Part shown: positions 43,066-56,715 of the stretch, in pieces
Numbering within the stretch: position 1 is the stretch's first letter
How the letters are laid out: each line of letters begins with the position of its first letter
From: Epithemia pelagica
Taxonomy: Eukaryota; Bacillariophyta; Bacillariophyceae; Surirellales; Surirellaceae
DNA length: 64,000 nucleotides
Assembly: GCA_946965045.2 (NCBI GenBank)
Contig: OX337231.1
Coordinates: 558,001 to 622,000 of the forward strand
Direction of reading: 5' to 3'
Made by a program: the position numbers and the translations under genes
The notes under the pieces: model-generated
Database searches by the model: none
What the model was told of the DNA's origin: nothing
Seen by the model: the letters and a program-made list of their open reading frames with translations, nothing else

Positions 43066-44682
43066 TTACATCCGTAATGCCTCTGCATAATGTTTTCCCA
43101 GGATTCGTTGTAGTAGGTTATTTGTTCCCTGAGGTTGTCGTTCTCCGGCTGACAGGTGCAGCGGTACATAGCTCAGCATATCTATGCCTCTTAGTACCCC
43201 ACTGGTCAAGTCCGAACGAGAGAGACCGTCACTTCCTTGAGCAATCCTCTTGCCTGCTACCCACACGACGTGGATAAAGGCCTCTCCTCTCATGAGAATC
43301 TTGTGGAGCCGGAACATGAGGTGTAATACCTCCGGAGACTTTGCCGATCCACGATAAAACGCAGTTTCTGCATGAACATTATCAGTGAAGATGAAAAACT
43401 CGGTCTCCGCGTTGACTCGACCTTGAGCATCCAGAGCTTCGATCTTCATGACTATGTTTGCAAGTTCGCGAAAGTTGGATGACGAACCCAACATGGCTGA
43501 TGCCTCCCAAGCACCAAAATCCACTTCAATTTCGTCGTCGCCGGGTGACCAACCCGACATCCCAAAGCCCGCTCCGGAAGCATCTCCGAAGTAATAGCGA
43601 GCTTTGGCCTTATTCTTGTCGGGACGGAGAAAACGCTCTGGAGGTTCCTCGGCCTTAGTCAATTTCTCCATCGCTTCCACGTCAAAGATCATTCGTCGTA
43701 CCAGTCGAACTCGACCTGGTGCTGCCGAATAATCTCCAATGTGGCGCAGGCCTTGGTCGTTGGTGACCGTCTTCCACCCGTCTTCATCTCGGTCTGGCCG
43801 CCACGCATTCATTGTAGCGTAAACGCCATTCAAGTATAAGAGCAGCGTTGGATAGGCTCTTCCGACGTGATTCACAAAGCCAGCGACCTCCTCTAACACT
43901 TTTCGTTTCACTGAGTTGTCTGCTCTGGCTGCCGCTCCGTCAATTTCAGCCCGTAGCCGACCAATCTCTTCTCGTGTTTTATTCCACTTTTCTTGGGTAA
44001 CTGAAATGTACGGACGATCGGGTGCCGTCCCACACACCACTCCTGCCCATGCGCCGGGGCGTTGGGTCTGCTCCCTGCGTTTTCGAGCTGCATCCTGTAC
44101 TCCAAAGTATGAGGCGGTTTTTGCTATTACGGAACTTATGTTCCAAGCATCATTCGAGGACGGGCCCGTGCCTCGCAAATCGTCGACATAATCGTGAGCG
44201 TCCGCCGCCAATGCTCCGTTCTGTCGCCGTTTGGATATCCACGGTTCACCCGGGCGATAGTCGACGGACCCTGGAAGATTGATCACTATGCGATTCCAGC
44301 GAAATACATTGGCTCGTTTTTGCCGATCGCCCAACATGAGGCGTTTTAGCCTTCTTGTTTGTTGCACAGTTGTAAATGGCGATGGGCTTTGACCCATCGC
44401 GCATCGCGTCCAACCTTCTATCCACAACTCGCCGTTCTCTTTCCTCCCGTAGATGGGAGTAAAGTCCATAGCGCTATATTCCTGCAATTCCGGATGAATC
44501 CAGAAATTGAGGAACATCTCGCCGTAGTCATTGTCTACGCACCAGTAGTCTGTATCCAATGTGCGAACCAACACTTCTGCATCCGGTAAGGGGAACCACG
44601 GTGCATAGAGACAGTCATTTAGACCGCTCTTGGTTCCGTCATAAACCATTCTGATGTCGCTGTCGCCCTTCGGGACGGCGAA
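43066..44682 (-). pseudogene. DIRS-like reverse transcriptase / RNase H segment
   Basis: In frame with the upstream ORF but separated from it by one TAA (44683-44685). RT motifs: AVPKGDSDIRMVYDGTKSGL at the start, YWCVDNDYGEMFLNF, MGQSPSPF (motif B) and the catalytic YVDD in DAHDYVDDLRG. RNase H: YYFGDASGAGFG, FRELANIV, FIFTDN and a final WVAGKRIAQGSDGLSR. The TAA lies just before the first RT block, so the active-site region is cut off from its N-terminus. Confidence 0.8.
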
Positions 44683-46335
44683 TTAATTCATCGTGGCTTT
44701 CCACTTCCCTTCCTCGCAGACGTATCGCTTAGCCCGCACATCTTCTATCTTGTCGGCGATTTTGGTAACCATGTTGGCATCGCCCAAACCTTTCTGTGGA
44801 ACGATCTTTTGCTTTGGCATCCCAATCCAACAAGGAGGGACGCCTATCGCCACATCACGAGCATATTCGTCCGGCCACCGCCAAAAGAATACACTCGACC
44901 CTGAAGGCCAAGCCCAAAAAGACGACTCGCATGCATGTCTGCATGCCTCCTTTCCTCGGTCCTTTATGAGTCTCCACCAATTGGGCTCGTCTTCTTTTAG
45001 TTGGTAATGATTTTCATTCCACCATGAAATCCAAGACCGAACCACGTTCCGTCTCCATCTTCGCAACATTGCCATCCTCAATAAATTGAAGGCTTTGCGA
45101 TCCCGATCCGTCAACTCTACAATATCCAAGAGATAACGAACTCTGTCGTCCCACAATTCCGTCGGCACGGCGGCCTTGTCATGCTTGACCGCCTTTTCTG
45201 AGGCAGTAGTTGTGGATACCAACTTGACATAACCTGACATGCGTTCTTCCGAATCTATAGTCTCCTCCTCAGAAAAGGGGATTGAGGACTTGCTGCGTTT
45301 CGAAACCGTCTCATGAGAATCGGTGAAACCCCGTTTCAACGAGTCACCCTTGATACACACGACATCCAATTCCTGCTGCTGAATCCTTTGACTTTGTTTC
45401 AAACATGCCTGTAAAGCCATACCAAGACCGGCTACAATCTTCACAGGTTTCGCTACTGCCGCTACAGCAGCGGCTAACATGGTGTCATTCCAGTCTCGGA
45501 TTATCGTCACAGGTAAGTCGAGGCACGCGGCGACCTCTTTTCCAACCATGGTTCTTCGAACTCTCACGTTCTGTCCGTATACCGTTGGGAGAATCAGAAA
45601 TGTTCTCCTAAACTCCCTTGCCTGATCCCACGGCAACAGATCATCTGCCGGGTCTAAACTTGCACTGGTCTTATCAGAAACTCGCCGTCCCGACTCAGTA
45701 CGATCAATCAAATTGATCAGGCGGTTGGGTGCCCCCTTGATTGCCTCTGGGGTAAACACTTTGTCTGGATTGCTTGGTTTCTCCCCGTAAATGGATTTTC
45801 GGGCAAACCAATGGCACCTCCCCGTCCAGTCGGTGACTCCACCCGTCTCCTCATGTGTGATGCCGCGGGACAGAGACCACCAGTCCTTGGGAGTGTAACC
45901 TCGAATCCCTCTATCTGAAATGATGATCTGAGCCTGACATGTCCACAGTGGGTGGTTTGCTTTTGGTGGACGACATGGGCCTTCGAATACGACCACGTCC
46001 GTCGTCATTACCGAATTGGGGAAGTATTCATCTACGCTGCTGTGATCCATTTCGAGATCCATCCAGTACGCCTCGATGTTGGGAGTAATTAACCTCGTGG
46101 CTATATTTCGTAATGTCTTGGGAAGGACAATCCACCTTATCGCACATTGGCTGAGATTCTCCGGGATGAACAGCCAACTGGATAAACATGTGGTCACTAT
46201 TCCCATTGTGTGCTTCGCTGGCATTATGGGCACCTTTCGTTGCAGCCAAGCTGAGTAAGACTCGAGTCTCTCTCGTTTTCTTTCTTTCGGGTGTCCCTTT
46301 GTTACAGTGAATGTTTCTACTCTTTTTCTCTTCAT
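44683..46335 (-). pseudogene. DIRS-like pol N-terminal region
   Basis: 550 codons starting 33 nt after the gag stop. The segment ESSFWAWPSGSSVFFWRWP with VPPCWIG is typical of the region just before RT in these elements. The remainder is unrecognised. It ends KATMN at an in-frame TAA. Confidence 0.65.
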
Positions 46336-46368
46336 AGAGCCGACTCCGGATTTGTGGTCCTCTCCTTC

Positions 46369-49300
46369 TCAACTCTGTTGCTCATTCTCAGGCTTTCCCT
46401 TTCCTTTCTTCGCAGGCAACCTGGACTGTAGGTTCTTGAACTGACTTTCCAACGTGTCCAGTTTTCTCTTTGCCTGCGTTGCTTCTGACACCGCTTTCTG
46501 AACGTCCTTGACGAGTGGGTCGACGTCGTCATGGAAACTAACCACATCAAGGAGGAAATGCGTAAGCATCGGACCCACCTTGGGATGATTTTTGAAATTG
46601 TGGTCTAAAAATTCACGCTGGAGACGGTTCGCTTGCAACGTGGCCCAGAGCAATTCATGAGCTCGTTCAGAGCTGGTCGCTTGTTTGATGGTGATCTCGC
46701 TGCACAGTCTGCGTGGTTGACTTATAACTTCGAACACGATTCGAACAATATTCTGAACAAGATCCCAACGTCTCACTTCACTCAAGTTTGTATCAGAACC
46801 ATATTCCTCGACTTGATCCTTCATATAAATGAGGAGTGTGTCGAGGAATTGTTTGGCGTCCGTGAGCAATGCATGCGCCACTGTCCTGGCTGTTCGGGAC
46901 ATAGACGATGCCTTTATCTCAGTTAAGATAGCCGATTGTTTGTCCATTAGCATTTTTCTGATCTCACTTGCCGCTCCAGAATCCCGCGCTCCCGAACCCT
47001 TAAAACGTTGATAGGTCTCTAACTTGCTGAGCTTGCGCAGATTCGTACGAGCTTGATCTGGCGTTCCAGCCATCACCGTCGGAGCCACTAATTGAAACGA
47101 ATAAAGCGCTTTCTGGTCACTCGGCCTTTCCATCGAAGAACGACTTCCACGGTACTGCACTTCGATGTTATCCGTGTAGCTCTGTGATACTGTTGTTGCC
47201 ATTTCGAGAAAGGACATGGCATCCACAAACTTCAAAACTTCGCCCGCCACATTGTTGGACATGACGAAGGCCTTGACCTGAGAAGGTGAAGTGAATGTTA
47301 TCCCTTCGATTTCCACTCCATGCATTTCAGATCGAGCTTCCAAATCCGACAACCGAACCTGCTGAGTCCTTTCTTGTTCTTCCATTCGACTCAGCAGCTT
47401 CTTGATCTCAGACAGTTCTTGCGCGTCGATAGAAGCAGTGGTAGCCGAGGATGACTGCCCTACTGTAGCATTTTGCATCGTGGTGTGTAGAGTGTCGGTC
47501 AAATACCGGATATGATTTTCCAACTCTATACGACCACCCCGTTGAAAGAACTCGTTGGCATCGACGATGGTGCTTTCGATTTTTTGGAGTTCCTGCCACA
47601 CAGTATTTCGAACTTGTTCGGGTAGCAAACGAATCAGATCCTTTTCCGTAACTCCTGGCACGGCTTCTCGTTTCATTTCACCAACAGAAGCCGAAAGGGA
47701 TTCGATCTTTTGTTGCATGTCCATGAAGGCTACCTTCCAGTCGTCACTTCGCGAACTATCCGGCTCCGGCTTGATTTCTTGCAACTCCGAAACTGCCTGC
47801 CATACCGTGGATGTACTTGCCTCCGGTGGAGGGGCTCCCACGAGTCCGCTCAGCACGTTCACTTTGCTCACCAAAGTGTTGAGGAGATGATTCTGCTGTT
47901 GCTGTCGAGATCGTAAAGACACCAACTGAGATGATGTGGCTTGAGTCACTTGGCCCAACAATTGGGTATTATGCACCAACGAGTCCTTGACGTTCACGCT
48001 ATCTACGGACAAGGGTCGCAAATCCAAGGGCTCAATCGGCGAAGGAATTTCCACATCCTCGAGTCGAAGACCTTTGGCGGGTGTATGAGCGACGTACACA
48101 GCCTTGTTTTTTAGAGCCGCCACATCGGCGAACTCCAGATCCTCTTCTTCTGGTATAGACCAAGAGTCCGCTGCTGGCTCGCCCGATTCGCCAATGACTT
48201 CTAGAGCTGGAGACGTAGACTTCTTCATTGTCTCATTATGTGGCTGCGACTCGCTTTTCATGAGCGAGAACAATGAGGTCCAAACCAACACCGGTTGCTT
48301 GGGGCCGTTCAATAACTCATCAACCCGAGCAGAGGTGAGGGATTCTCCATCAAAGAACGGATCTTGAAATGCTTGGTAGGGCGGATCATCCTTCCCCGCA
48401 TGCGCCTTCGGTACCGGTACACTGATGAAGAGAGTCCTGGCCATGCCTTTTGCCTTGAGCTTGTCGAGAAAGGTTGGTCCTTTCTTGTGATGCGACTTGG
48501 TCTTGCACAAGTGCTTCGGGAGAACACAGAACTTTCCGGATGAACCCACAGCGCTGCCACAACAATCATGCTCGGAAACATCAATGCACAACAACGCAAC
48601 AAGATTGTTAGACTCACCATGAAGATTCGTCTCATGCGGTTCCGCTTTTGAGGTGAAACCTCCAGGGAAACGCGTGGAGCTAAGAGACTCTGCAACCGAA
48701 GCGACTGCAGACTTAGTGCCTCCAACAGAACGGCCAGCTGGCTTGGTGTCTTCCACTCCGTCCATCAGATCGTTTCCGCCCGCGTCTTCGGAGATTCCAC
48801 GTGACTTGAAGTACAAGGCTTCACTTTCTCGATCGGCTTTGGCCCAAAGAGTAGCCAAACGTTCTTGCGATGAGAGAGGAGGCCCCTCGACCGCAGCGGA
48901 GTTCGCAACTTCCCGAGATGCCAAGCCAGTCCAGCCCGAGTTTGCGATGGTGGCAGTACTCGTGTCCAGCCCGCCTCCAACGCCACCGTACCACGTTCCA
49001 GCATTACCCGCCACTCCAATACGATCGCGGGAAAACAGAGGTGGAGGTGAACGCGGCGGCGGTGCAAGTGCACCTCCCCCGGGGGAAACAGAAGACTGCT
49101 CCGCCCCAAGAGAACGGTCACGTCCCAGCACATCAACATCCAAACCAGAACCCGTAACGTCCTTCGTATCCCCCCCCCGTGTCCGACAAAACAGGAGCAA
49201 CGCCCGTCAAAGCCGAAACGGAGGCCCGCACATTAGCCGTTCCCACTCCCACGCCGAAGCCCGCAAAAGGAGTCGAAGCGCCCTCCGGAGGAGGACGCGA

Positions 49301-49384
49301 CGACGCAGCGGGAGGGCGAGGACCCAGAGACACGCGCTCGCGAGGAGCGGACGCAAAACGCGACGAAAAACCGGACGACGACAT
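46369..49384 (-). pseudogene. YR-retrotransposon Gag-like protein, frameshifted
   Basis: The main frame (49200-46369, 943 codons) has a Pro/Gly/Ser-rich start, several coiled-coil stretches and a basic end (PAKKGKGK). The likely N-terminus is the frame that starts with ATG at 49384 (MSSSGFSSRFASAPRER); it joins the main frame if the run of nine C at 49170-49178 were eight. The break could be a sequencing error, a mutation or programmed slippage. No zinc knuckle. Confidence 0.6.
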
Positions 49385-49956
49385 GGGAGCTAGGCAAGGA
49401 ACAACTAAAAACTAAAAACTCAGATCAACGCAACAACCAGACAATGCTTAACCTGCAGGGAAAAGCACTTCTCGATTCGATCAACCTGAAGACAGTGTGA
49501 CCTTGATGATTGCTTTTCTCCATCGAACCATGACCACGGAATGACTCTTCGTGCGTACTTGGATTCGATTCAATCGACAATCATCTTCTTCTTGTAGGTA
49601 AGCGTCAGTATACCTCGTGACTGACTTCGTCCGTCGTCGCCACCAGATTAGCTTAGGCACATGACGTCAAACGTCAAACTGACGCCACCACAACCTGTAT
49701 GCATTCCATTTTCTGTCAGTCGACGTCTGGCATACAATATACAATAGAAACTGCTCTAGAGGACTTTTGGACTATGATCTCAGCGAAAACGCACTAAAAG
49801 ACCACATTCTTAACAGAACAAAGATGCAGTATATCATGTGACTTTATGTGTTGCTGCAACCATGCTTATCAGGGCGAGGTGTCGCTCTGATCACTGTCCT
49901 CCTCTTGGATGTCAACATGCTGGATTGATTTGGCTTGTTTCCAAACATGGTGACTT

Positions 49957-50143
49957 GATCTTTGGTCCTCACGACTAGGGGACATCGACCAATCTTCAAA
50001 TCGATACGCTCAAGAATTTCATTTTCGTTGGACTAAACATTAGCTTTATGGACTCAACATCTTTTGTCTTTGTTCACTACAACGGACGCAAATACCGACC
50101 CGCCAAACCGGTACCACAACCTCGACGCGCATCGTCGGGCCGT
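49957..50143 (+). repeat. R1 repeat, unit 2
   Basis: Same position relative to the unit end as in unit 1. Confidence 0.8.
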
Positions 50144-50563
50144 GTTAGTATTACGGTGGGGGACCACGTTGAATCACAAAAAAATTGTCAAGTCCACGGA
50201 GGACATTCGTCGTCTGGGATCGCATCGACCTGATCAATGTCAACAAGCGGCATCTGTTTTGGTTTCGCAAGATTCAAGATACCAAATTCCAGCGTGAATC
50301 CTTTTACTTTTCAGTTGATAGAATCATCATTCCGAGGCCAAGAGCGCCTGGGTGTTGAAAAAGACACCTTTGCGCCGGCACGACTATCCCTAATCCTAAT
50401 CCCCATGCAAAAGGCAATCCCATGTGCGCGGAAGCGTGCCAGCCAAAACAAGCTTCGGTCATCTTCATGTTGAAGTGTGAATGTAATCAGCAGAATCACT
50501 TTTTATGCTACCACTCTCTATGTTATGCGAGATTGTTCAGGACATATGGCTTGATGGGTCCGT

Positions 50564-52520
50564 TTAGAAGGTATCAATGTTCTGGTACATGTTTTCAATG
50601 TTCATGGGTTCAAACTTTTCCTCCTTCAGTCCATTCATGTACCAATCCTCGACCGCCTTGGTACGACTCCAATAGTTTGGAAGCCTGTGGGACGGATAAA
50701 ACAGGGGGCTGATCTGCGAAAACCATGAATTCCCATGTTCTTCGCTGTACCCAATGGCAAAGGGTGGCTCGTTCTCCTTCTTTTGGTCTTTCAAGTGAAG
50801 GTTGATTCCAGTGTGCTGGTACCCACCTGGGGGAAGAACAGGGACAGCGTCGTTTTGATTGGACACACGAATGTGTCGTAGACGTCCCTTGGTTTCAAGC
50901 TGCTCAAAGGCTTTGCGAAAGTTACTATCACCCACATAAGGGGACGCGTATGTCATGCAAATGAGGGGGAAAGGAATGCCTTTTTTCTCCATTCCATCAG
51001 AACCCGCGAGCCGGAAGGAAAATAATGTGGCCAAGGCACCTCCAAGACTGTTGGACACGAAAATGAAAGAATCCATGAGATACCGGGAGTGACAAACAAA
51101 TTTTTCTCAACACGAATGGGATATGCCTCGTACCTGTGACCTGTAACGTAAAGCTGAAAGTTTTTATGGACTTGTTGTCCATTTTCTTCATAGCGGTAGA
51201 TATCTCTCAACTGATTCATGATCTGTCCATATTTTCTCCGTTTCAGTTTGGCAATATGCTTCGAGTCCTTCTCATTACCCCGTTCTACAATATGGTCAAA
51301 CAGATAACCTGTTGAGCATAACACCAATGGGTGAGCTTCGGTTCTAGGAACCACACAGTCATTGGAAAGATTCCATGTCGCATCTTCTTACTTTTGAATC
51401 CAGAATGAACGCGGATTTTCTGGTCTCCATCAAGGCCCTCTTCTGAAACCACATTCGGCATTTTCATGGGCCTCAAAAAGAACCGAACATTTGTCATCCA
51501 ATCTCGAGATACAACACTTCCGCGAAAACAGACCGTGACACGTTTTAAGTCACTGTTGGCAATGTATACAAGCAAATGACATGAGACGATGAACAATACG
51601 CAAGCGAGATAGAAAAGGTGCAAGGCCAAGACTCACCGGTTGACTGTAATTCCATACACTAGCTGCGAGTTGGCAAATTGGTCGTCAAATTCCCACAAAT
51701 ATGCATCCTTTCCCCATTTTTTCAGTTGATTAATTGCTCTGACATTGAGGTCGGAAGCAACTTCCATGTCGTCACTCAAATACCTTAAGGTTTCGTTCGT
51801 CAAGACTTTTCGAATGTCTGAAGCCGGAATAGGTTTTGCCAAGACATTATTCGATCTTCGCCCCTGTGGAGCTTTTTCTCCCCTCCCCATTATAAGTTCG
51901 GCATGTTCTAGTTGCGTGCGTCCAGCAAAAGGATTCCACCACGAGTTCCGAATTCCGCCCTTTCGTACGAGTTTCCTCAGCTGAGAAAAATCATAAATAA
52001 GGGATGACACTGTGAAAGTTGACGAAGAAGACAGAGTGTAAGCAAAACGACTCCGGGAGAGGCCCTTCCCATGAACATGTGTTGCAAGATGTCTATACTT
52101 ACAACCCATGGTTGCTTCCATTTCTTCAACAATATCCGAACCACTTTGAAAGGGATTCACCGCTTTTGTTTCCTTCAATTGATCAAGCTTTTCCTTATGG
52201 CTTTGTCTTCTGTTTGCCCGAAGAAGGGGAACAGAATTGGCGTAGTTTCCATCCGCCACGAGATTGGCCTTGAGAAATGACGGTCTCTTGCACCGTTTAT
52301 TACGGTACGCCTCGGCGATTTGCTTCTTGTCGCGCTCTGCTTGTTCATACTGCTCTGAGGCGTCTTGCCATAGTTTATCATACCGTGCGTGCTTCTCGAG
52401 CTTTGGAGGTAACTTGGCGTTGGAAGCTTTGCCTGGCCTGGCTTGAGTTCCAATCAAGGAAAAAAGACCGACCGCCGCGACAACTAGTGAGAAGAATGCG
52501 AAGTTGTTTGGTACTTCCAT
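50564..52520 (-). CDS. class 3 lipase, copy 3
   Basis: Exons 52520-51637, 51552-51392, 51308-51134 and 51047-50564. Same predicted protein as the other copies. Confidence 0.9.
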
Positions 52521-52853
52521 ACTGGAATGGATCATTGACATGTCAAAAAAAGATATGATGTTTTGAATCGACAGTTGTGATTTTATGACACACCGTTCAA
52601 CCTTATAATATCTTCTGCTCTTCAAAATCTTCGTTCGTAAGTGGAAGTGACTCTTCGCGCCGTGTCAACTTGCATGCATGATTCCGTAGTCACGACTTTT
52701 GTGCTTTGACGAACTCATGGCGCTAGGATTTATAATCTTAGGCGGGGATAAGTCTCTTTTCGTTTTGAATTACTATCCTGAATTTCAGAACTTTCCGCTG
52801 AAGTTGATTACTTCGCAGCGTGAGCGACCTGCATGCTCGCTCGGGTGGCAAGA

Positions 52854-53467
52854 TAAGGGCTGGGTAAGCCGATCCATGTTCGGCTAAGTAGGTTCAGTAC
52901 AAAAGCTACGTAGCGTACATAAAATCCCATAGTACACGTATTACCTGAAATGGTAGGAAGTCCGAAAAAATGCAAAAATACTCCACGATGACGGCGAGAT
53001 CCGTTGATGCCGCATGCATTTACCGATGCATCGCATCAACATCCTACTACTGTAAGTTGTTTGAGTTTGCTAGTATTACTGTGTTCTGCAGCTACAGAAG
53101 ATTTGTCGCGTTGGATCAAAAGGTATACTCATTTTTCTGTGGTGATGTAATCCAAAAACCTTCCTAACTCCTTCATTTCTCAACGGTGACTGAATCAAAT
53201 TGAAACCATAGTTGCTCTAGTATTCAAGAGCATTATTCTAAAAGTGATTCAGTTAGGCTCAATTATCCATGAAGTTATTGCCATGGGGGTGATTTCTTCG
53301 ACCATTGTCGAGTGATGGTTTCCGGATTGCATTGTTTCTCGTGGCAGCAAGTTTTCGATTTGTGACCATTCGCCCCACTTGTTACAGTGATGAAAATAGT
53401 ACTACGTAGCTTAATGTACTGAGCCTACTTAGCCGAACATGGATCGGCTTACAATACCCAGCCCTTA
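52854..53467. mobile_element. TIR element, unit 3
   Basis: Full-length 614-bp copy with both termini and CAAGA flanks. Confidence 0.75.
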
Positions 53468-53818
53468 CAAGATAGCCCAAGAGCAAGAACAACATATCGC
53501 CAAATGTACCAAATTGATATGTTGTCGGTCAAACGTCAAACTGACGCCACCACAACCTGTATGCATTCCATTTTCTGTCAGTCGACGTCTGGCATACAAT
53601 ATACAATAGAAACTGCTCTAGAGGACTTTTGGACTATGATCTCAGCGAAAACGCACTAAAAGACCACATTCTTAACAGAACAAAGATGCAGTATATCATG
53701 TGACTTTATGTGTTGCTGCAACCATGCTTATCAGGGCGAGGTGTCGCTCTGATCACTGTCCTCCTCTTGGATGTCAACATGCTGGATTGATTTGGCTTGT
53801 TTCCAAACATGGTGACTT

Positions 53819-54005
53819 GATCTTTGGTCCTCACGACTAGGGGACATCGACCAATCTTCAAATCGATACGCTCAAGAATTTCATTTTCGTTGGACTAAAC
53901 ATTAGCTTTATGGACTCAACATCTTTTGTCTTTGTTCACTACAACGGACGCAAATACCGACCCGCCAAACCGGTACCACAACCTCGACGCGCATCGTCGG
54001 GCCGT
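53819..54005 (+). repeat. R1 repeat, unit 3
   Basis: Ends 39 bp before the junction with unit 4. Confidence 0.8.
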
Positions 54006-54425
54006 GTTAGTATTACGGTGGGGGACCACGTTGAATCACAAAAAAATTGTCAAGTCCACGGAGGACATTCGTCGTCTGGGATCGCATCGACCTGATCAAT
54101 GTCAACAAGCGGCATCTGTTTTGGTTTCGCAAGATTCAAGATACCAAATTCCAGCGTGAATCCTTTTACTTTTCAGTTGATAGAATCATCATTCCGAGGC
54201 CAAGAGCGCCTGGGTGTTGAAAAAGATACCTTTGCGCCGGCACGACTATCCCTAATCCTAATCCCCATGCAAAAGGCAATCCCATGTGCGCGGAAGCGTG
54301 CCAGCCAAAACAAGCTTCGGTCATCTTCATGTTGAAGTGTGAATGTAATCAGCAGAATCACTTTTTATGCTACCACTCTCTATGTTATGCGAGATTGTTC
54401 AGGACATATGGCTTGATGGGTCCGT

Positions 54426-56382
54426 TTAGAAGGTATCAATGTTCTGGTACATGTTTTCAATGTTCATGGGTTCAAACTTTTCCTCCTTCAGTCCATTCAT
54501 GTACCAATCCTCGACCGCCTTGGTACGACTCCAATAGTTTGGAAGCCTGTGGGACGGATAAAACAGGGGGCTGATCTGCGAAAACCATGAATTCCCATGT
54601 TCTTCGCTGTACCCAATGGCAAAGGGTGGCTCGTTCTCCTTCTTTTGGTCTTTCAAGTGAAGGTTGATTCCAGTGTGCTGGTACCCACCTGGGGGAAGAA
54701 CAGGGACAGCGTCGTTTTGATTGGACACACGAATGTGTCGTAGACGTCCCTTGGTTTCAAGCTGCTCAAAGGCTTTGCGAAAGTTACTATCACCCACATA
54801 AGGGGACGCGTATGTCATGCAAATGAGGGGGAAAGGAATGCCTTTTTTCTCCATTCCATCAGAACCCGCGAGCCGGAAGGAAAATAATGTGGCCAAGGCA
54901 CCTCCAAGACTGTTGGACACGAAAATGAAAGAATCCATGAGATACCGGGAGTGACAAACAAATTTTTCTCAACACGAATGGGATATGCCTCGTACCTGTG
55001 ACCTGTAACGTAAAGCTGAAAGTTTTTATGGACTTGTTGTCCATTTTCTTCATAGCGGTAGATATCTCTCAACTGATTCATGATCTGTCCATATTTTCTC
55101 CGTTTCAGTTTGGCAATATGCTTCGAGTCCTTCTCATTACCCCGTTCTACAATATGGTCAAACAGATAACCTGTTGAGCATAACACCAATGGGTGAGCTT
55201 CGGTTCTAGGAACCACACAGTCATTGGAAAGATTCCATGTCGCATCTTCTTACTTTTGAATCCAGAATGAACGCGGATTTTCTGGTCTCCATCAAGGCCC
55301 TCTTCTGAAACCACATTCGGCATTTTCATGGGCCTCAAAAAGAACCGAACATTTGTCATCCAATCTCGAGATACAACACTTCCGCGAAAACAGACCGTGA
55401 CACGTTTTAAGTCACTGTTGGCAATGTATACAAGCAAATGACATGAGACGATGAACAATACGCAAGCGAGATAGAAAAGGTGCAAGGCCAAGACTCACCG
55501 GTTGACTGTAATTCCATACACTAGCTGCGAGTTGGCAAATTGGTCGTCAAATTCCCACAAATATGCATCCTTTCCCCATTTTTTCAGTTGATTAATTGCT
55601 CTGACATTGAGGTCGGAAGCAACTTCCATGTCGTCACTCAAATACCTTAAGGTTTCGTTCGTCAAGACTTTTCGAATGTCTGAAGCCGGAATAGGTTTTG
55701 CCAAGACATTATTCGATCTTCGCCCCTGTGGAGCTTTTTCTCCCCTCCCCATTATAAGTTCGGCATGTTCTAGTTGCGTGCGTCCAGCAAAAGGATTCCA
55801 CCACGAGTTCCGAATTCCGCCCTTTCGTACGAGTTTCCTCAGCTGAGAAAAATCATAAATAAGGGATGACACTGTGAAAGTTGACGAAGAAGACAGAGTG
55901 TAAGCAAAACGACTCCGGGAGAGGCCCTTCCCATGAACATGTGTTGCAAGATGTCTATACTTACAACCCATGGTTGCTTCCATTTCTTCAACAATATCCG
56001 AACCACTTTGAAAGGGATTCACCGCTTTTGTTTCCTTCAATTGATCAAGCTTTTCCTTATGGCTTTGTCTTCTGTTTGCCCGAAGAAGGGGAACAGAATT
56101 GGCGTAGTTTCCATCCGCCACGAGATTGGCCTTGAGAAATGACGGTCTCTTGCACCGTTTATTACGGTACGCCTCGGCGATTTGCTTCTTGTCGCGCTCT
56201 GCTTGTTCATACTGCTCTGAGGCGTCTTGCCATAGTTTATCATACCGTGCGTGCTTCTCGAGCTTTGGAGGTAACTTGGCGTTGGAAGCTTTGCCTGGCC
56301 TGGCTTGAGTTCCAATCAAGGAAAAAAGACCGACCGCCGCGACAACTAGTGAGAAGAATGCGAAGTTGTTTGGTACTTCCAT
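54426..56382 (-). CDS. class 3 lipase, copy 4
   Basis: Exons 56382-55499, 55414-55254, 55170-54996 and 54909-54426. No coding difference seen. Confidence 0.9.
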
Positions 56383-56715
56383 ACTGGAATGGATCATTGA
56401 CATGTCAAAAAAAGATATGATGTTTTGAATCGACAGTTGTGATTTTATGACACACCGTTCAACCTTATAATATCTTCTGCTCTTCAAAATCTTCGTTCGT
56501 AAGTGGAAGTGACTCTTCGCGCCGTGTCAACTTGCATGCATGATTCCGTAGTCACGACTTTTGTGCTTTGACGAACTCATGGCGCTAGGATTTATAATCT
56601 TAGGCGGGGATAAGTCTCTTTTCGTTTTGAATTACTATCCTGAATTTCAGAACTTTCCGCTGAAGTTGATTACTTCGCAGCGTGAGCGACCTGCATGCTC
56701 GCTCGGGTGGCAAGA

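Larger units (their letters stand above)
40681..49666 (-). mobile_element. DIRS-like tyrosine-recombinase retrotransposon
   Basis: Its boundaries are exact by comparison with the uninterrupted units: TTGTCGG | TCAAACG is split by 8,986 bp. No target-site duplication is seen, as expected for tyrosine-recombinase integration. In element order (minus strand): Gag-like coiled-coil protein, RT/RNase H, then a zinc-finger plus tyrosine recombinase ORF. No DDE integrase, no aspartic protease and no LTRs. I could not find the inverted termini or split direct repeats that would separate DIRS proper from PAT/Ngaro-type elements. Stops and frameshifts suggest decay. Confidence 0.85.
37358..50182. repeat. 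lipase tandem array, unit 2 (interrupted)
   Basis: A standard unit carrying an 8,986-bp insertion at 40681-49666 and a 23-bp deletion at the right end of the TIR element (junction after 40626). Without these it would be 3,862 bp, like unit 3. Confidence 0.95.
50183..54044. repeat. lipase tandem array, unit 3
   Basis: 3,862 bp and uninterrupted. Carries a private A-to-C change near 53170 (CTCCTTC against CTCATTC elsewhere). Confidence 0.95.
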
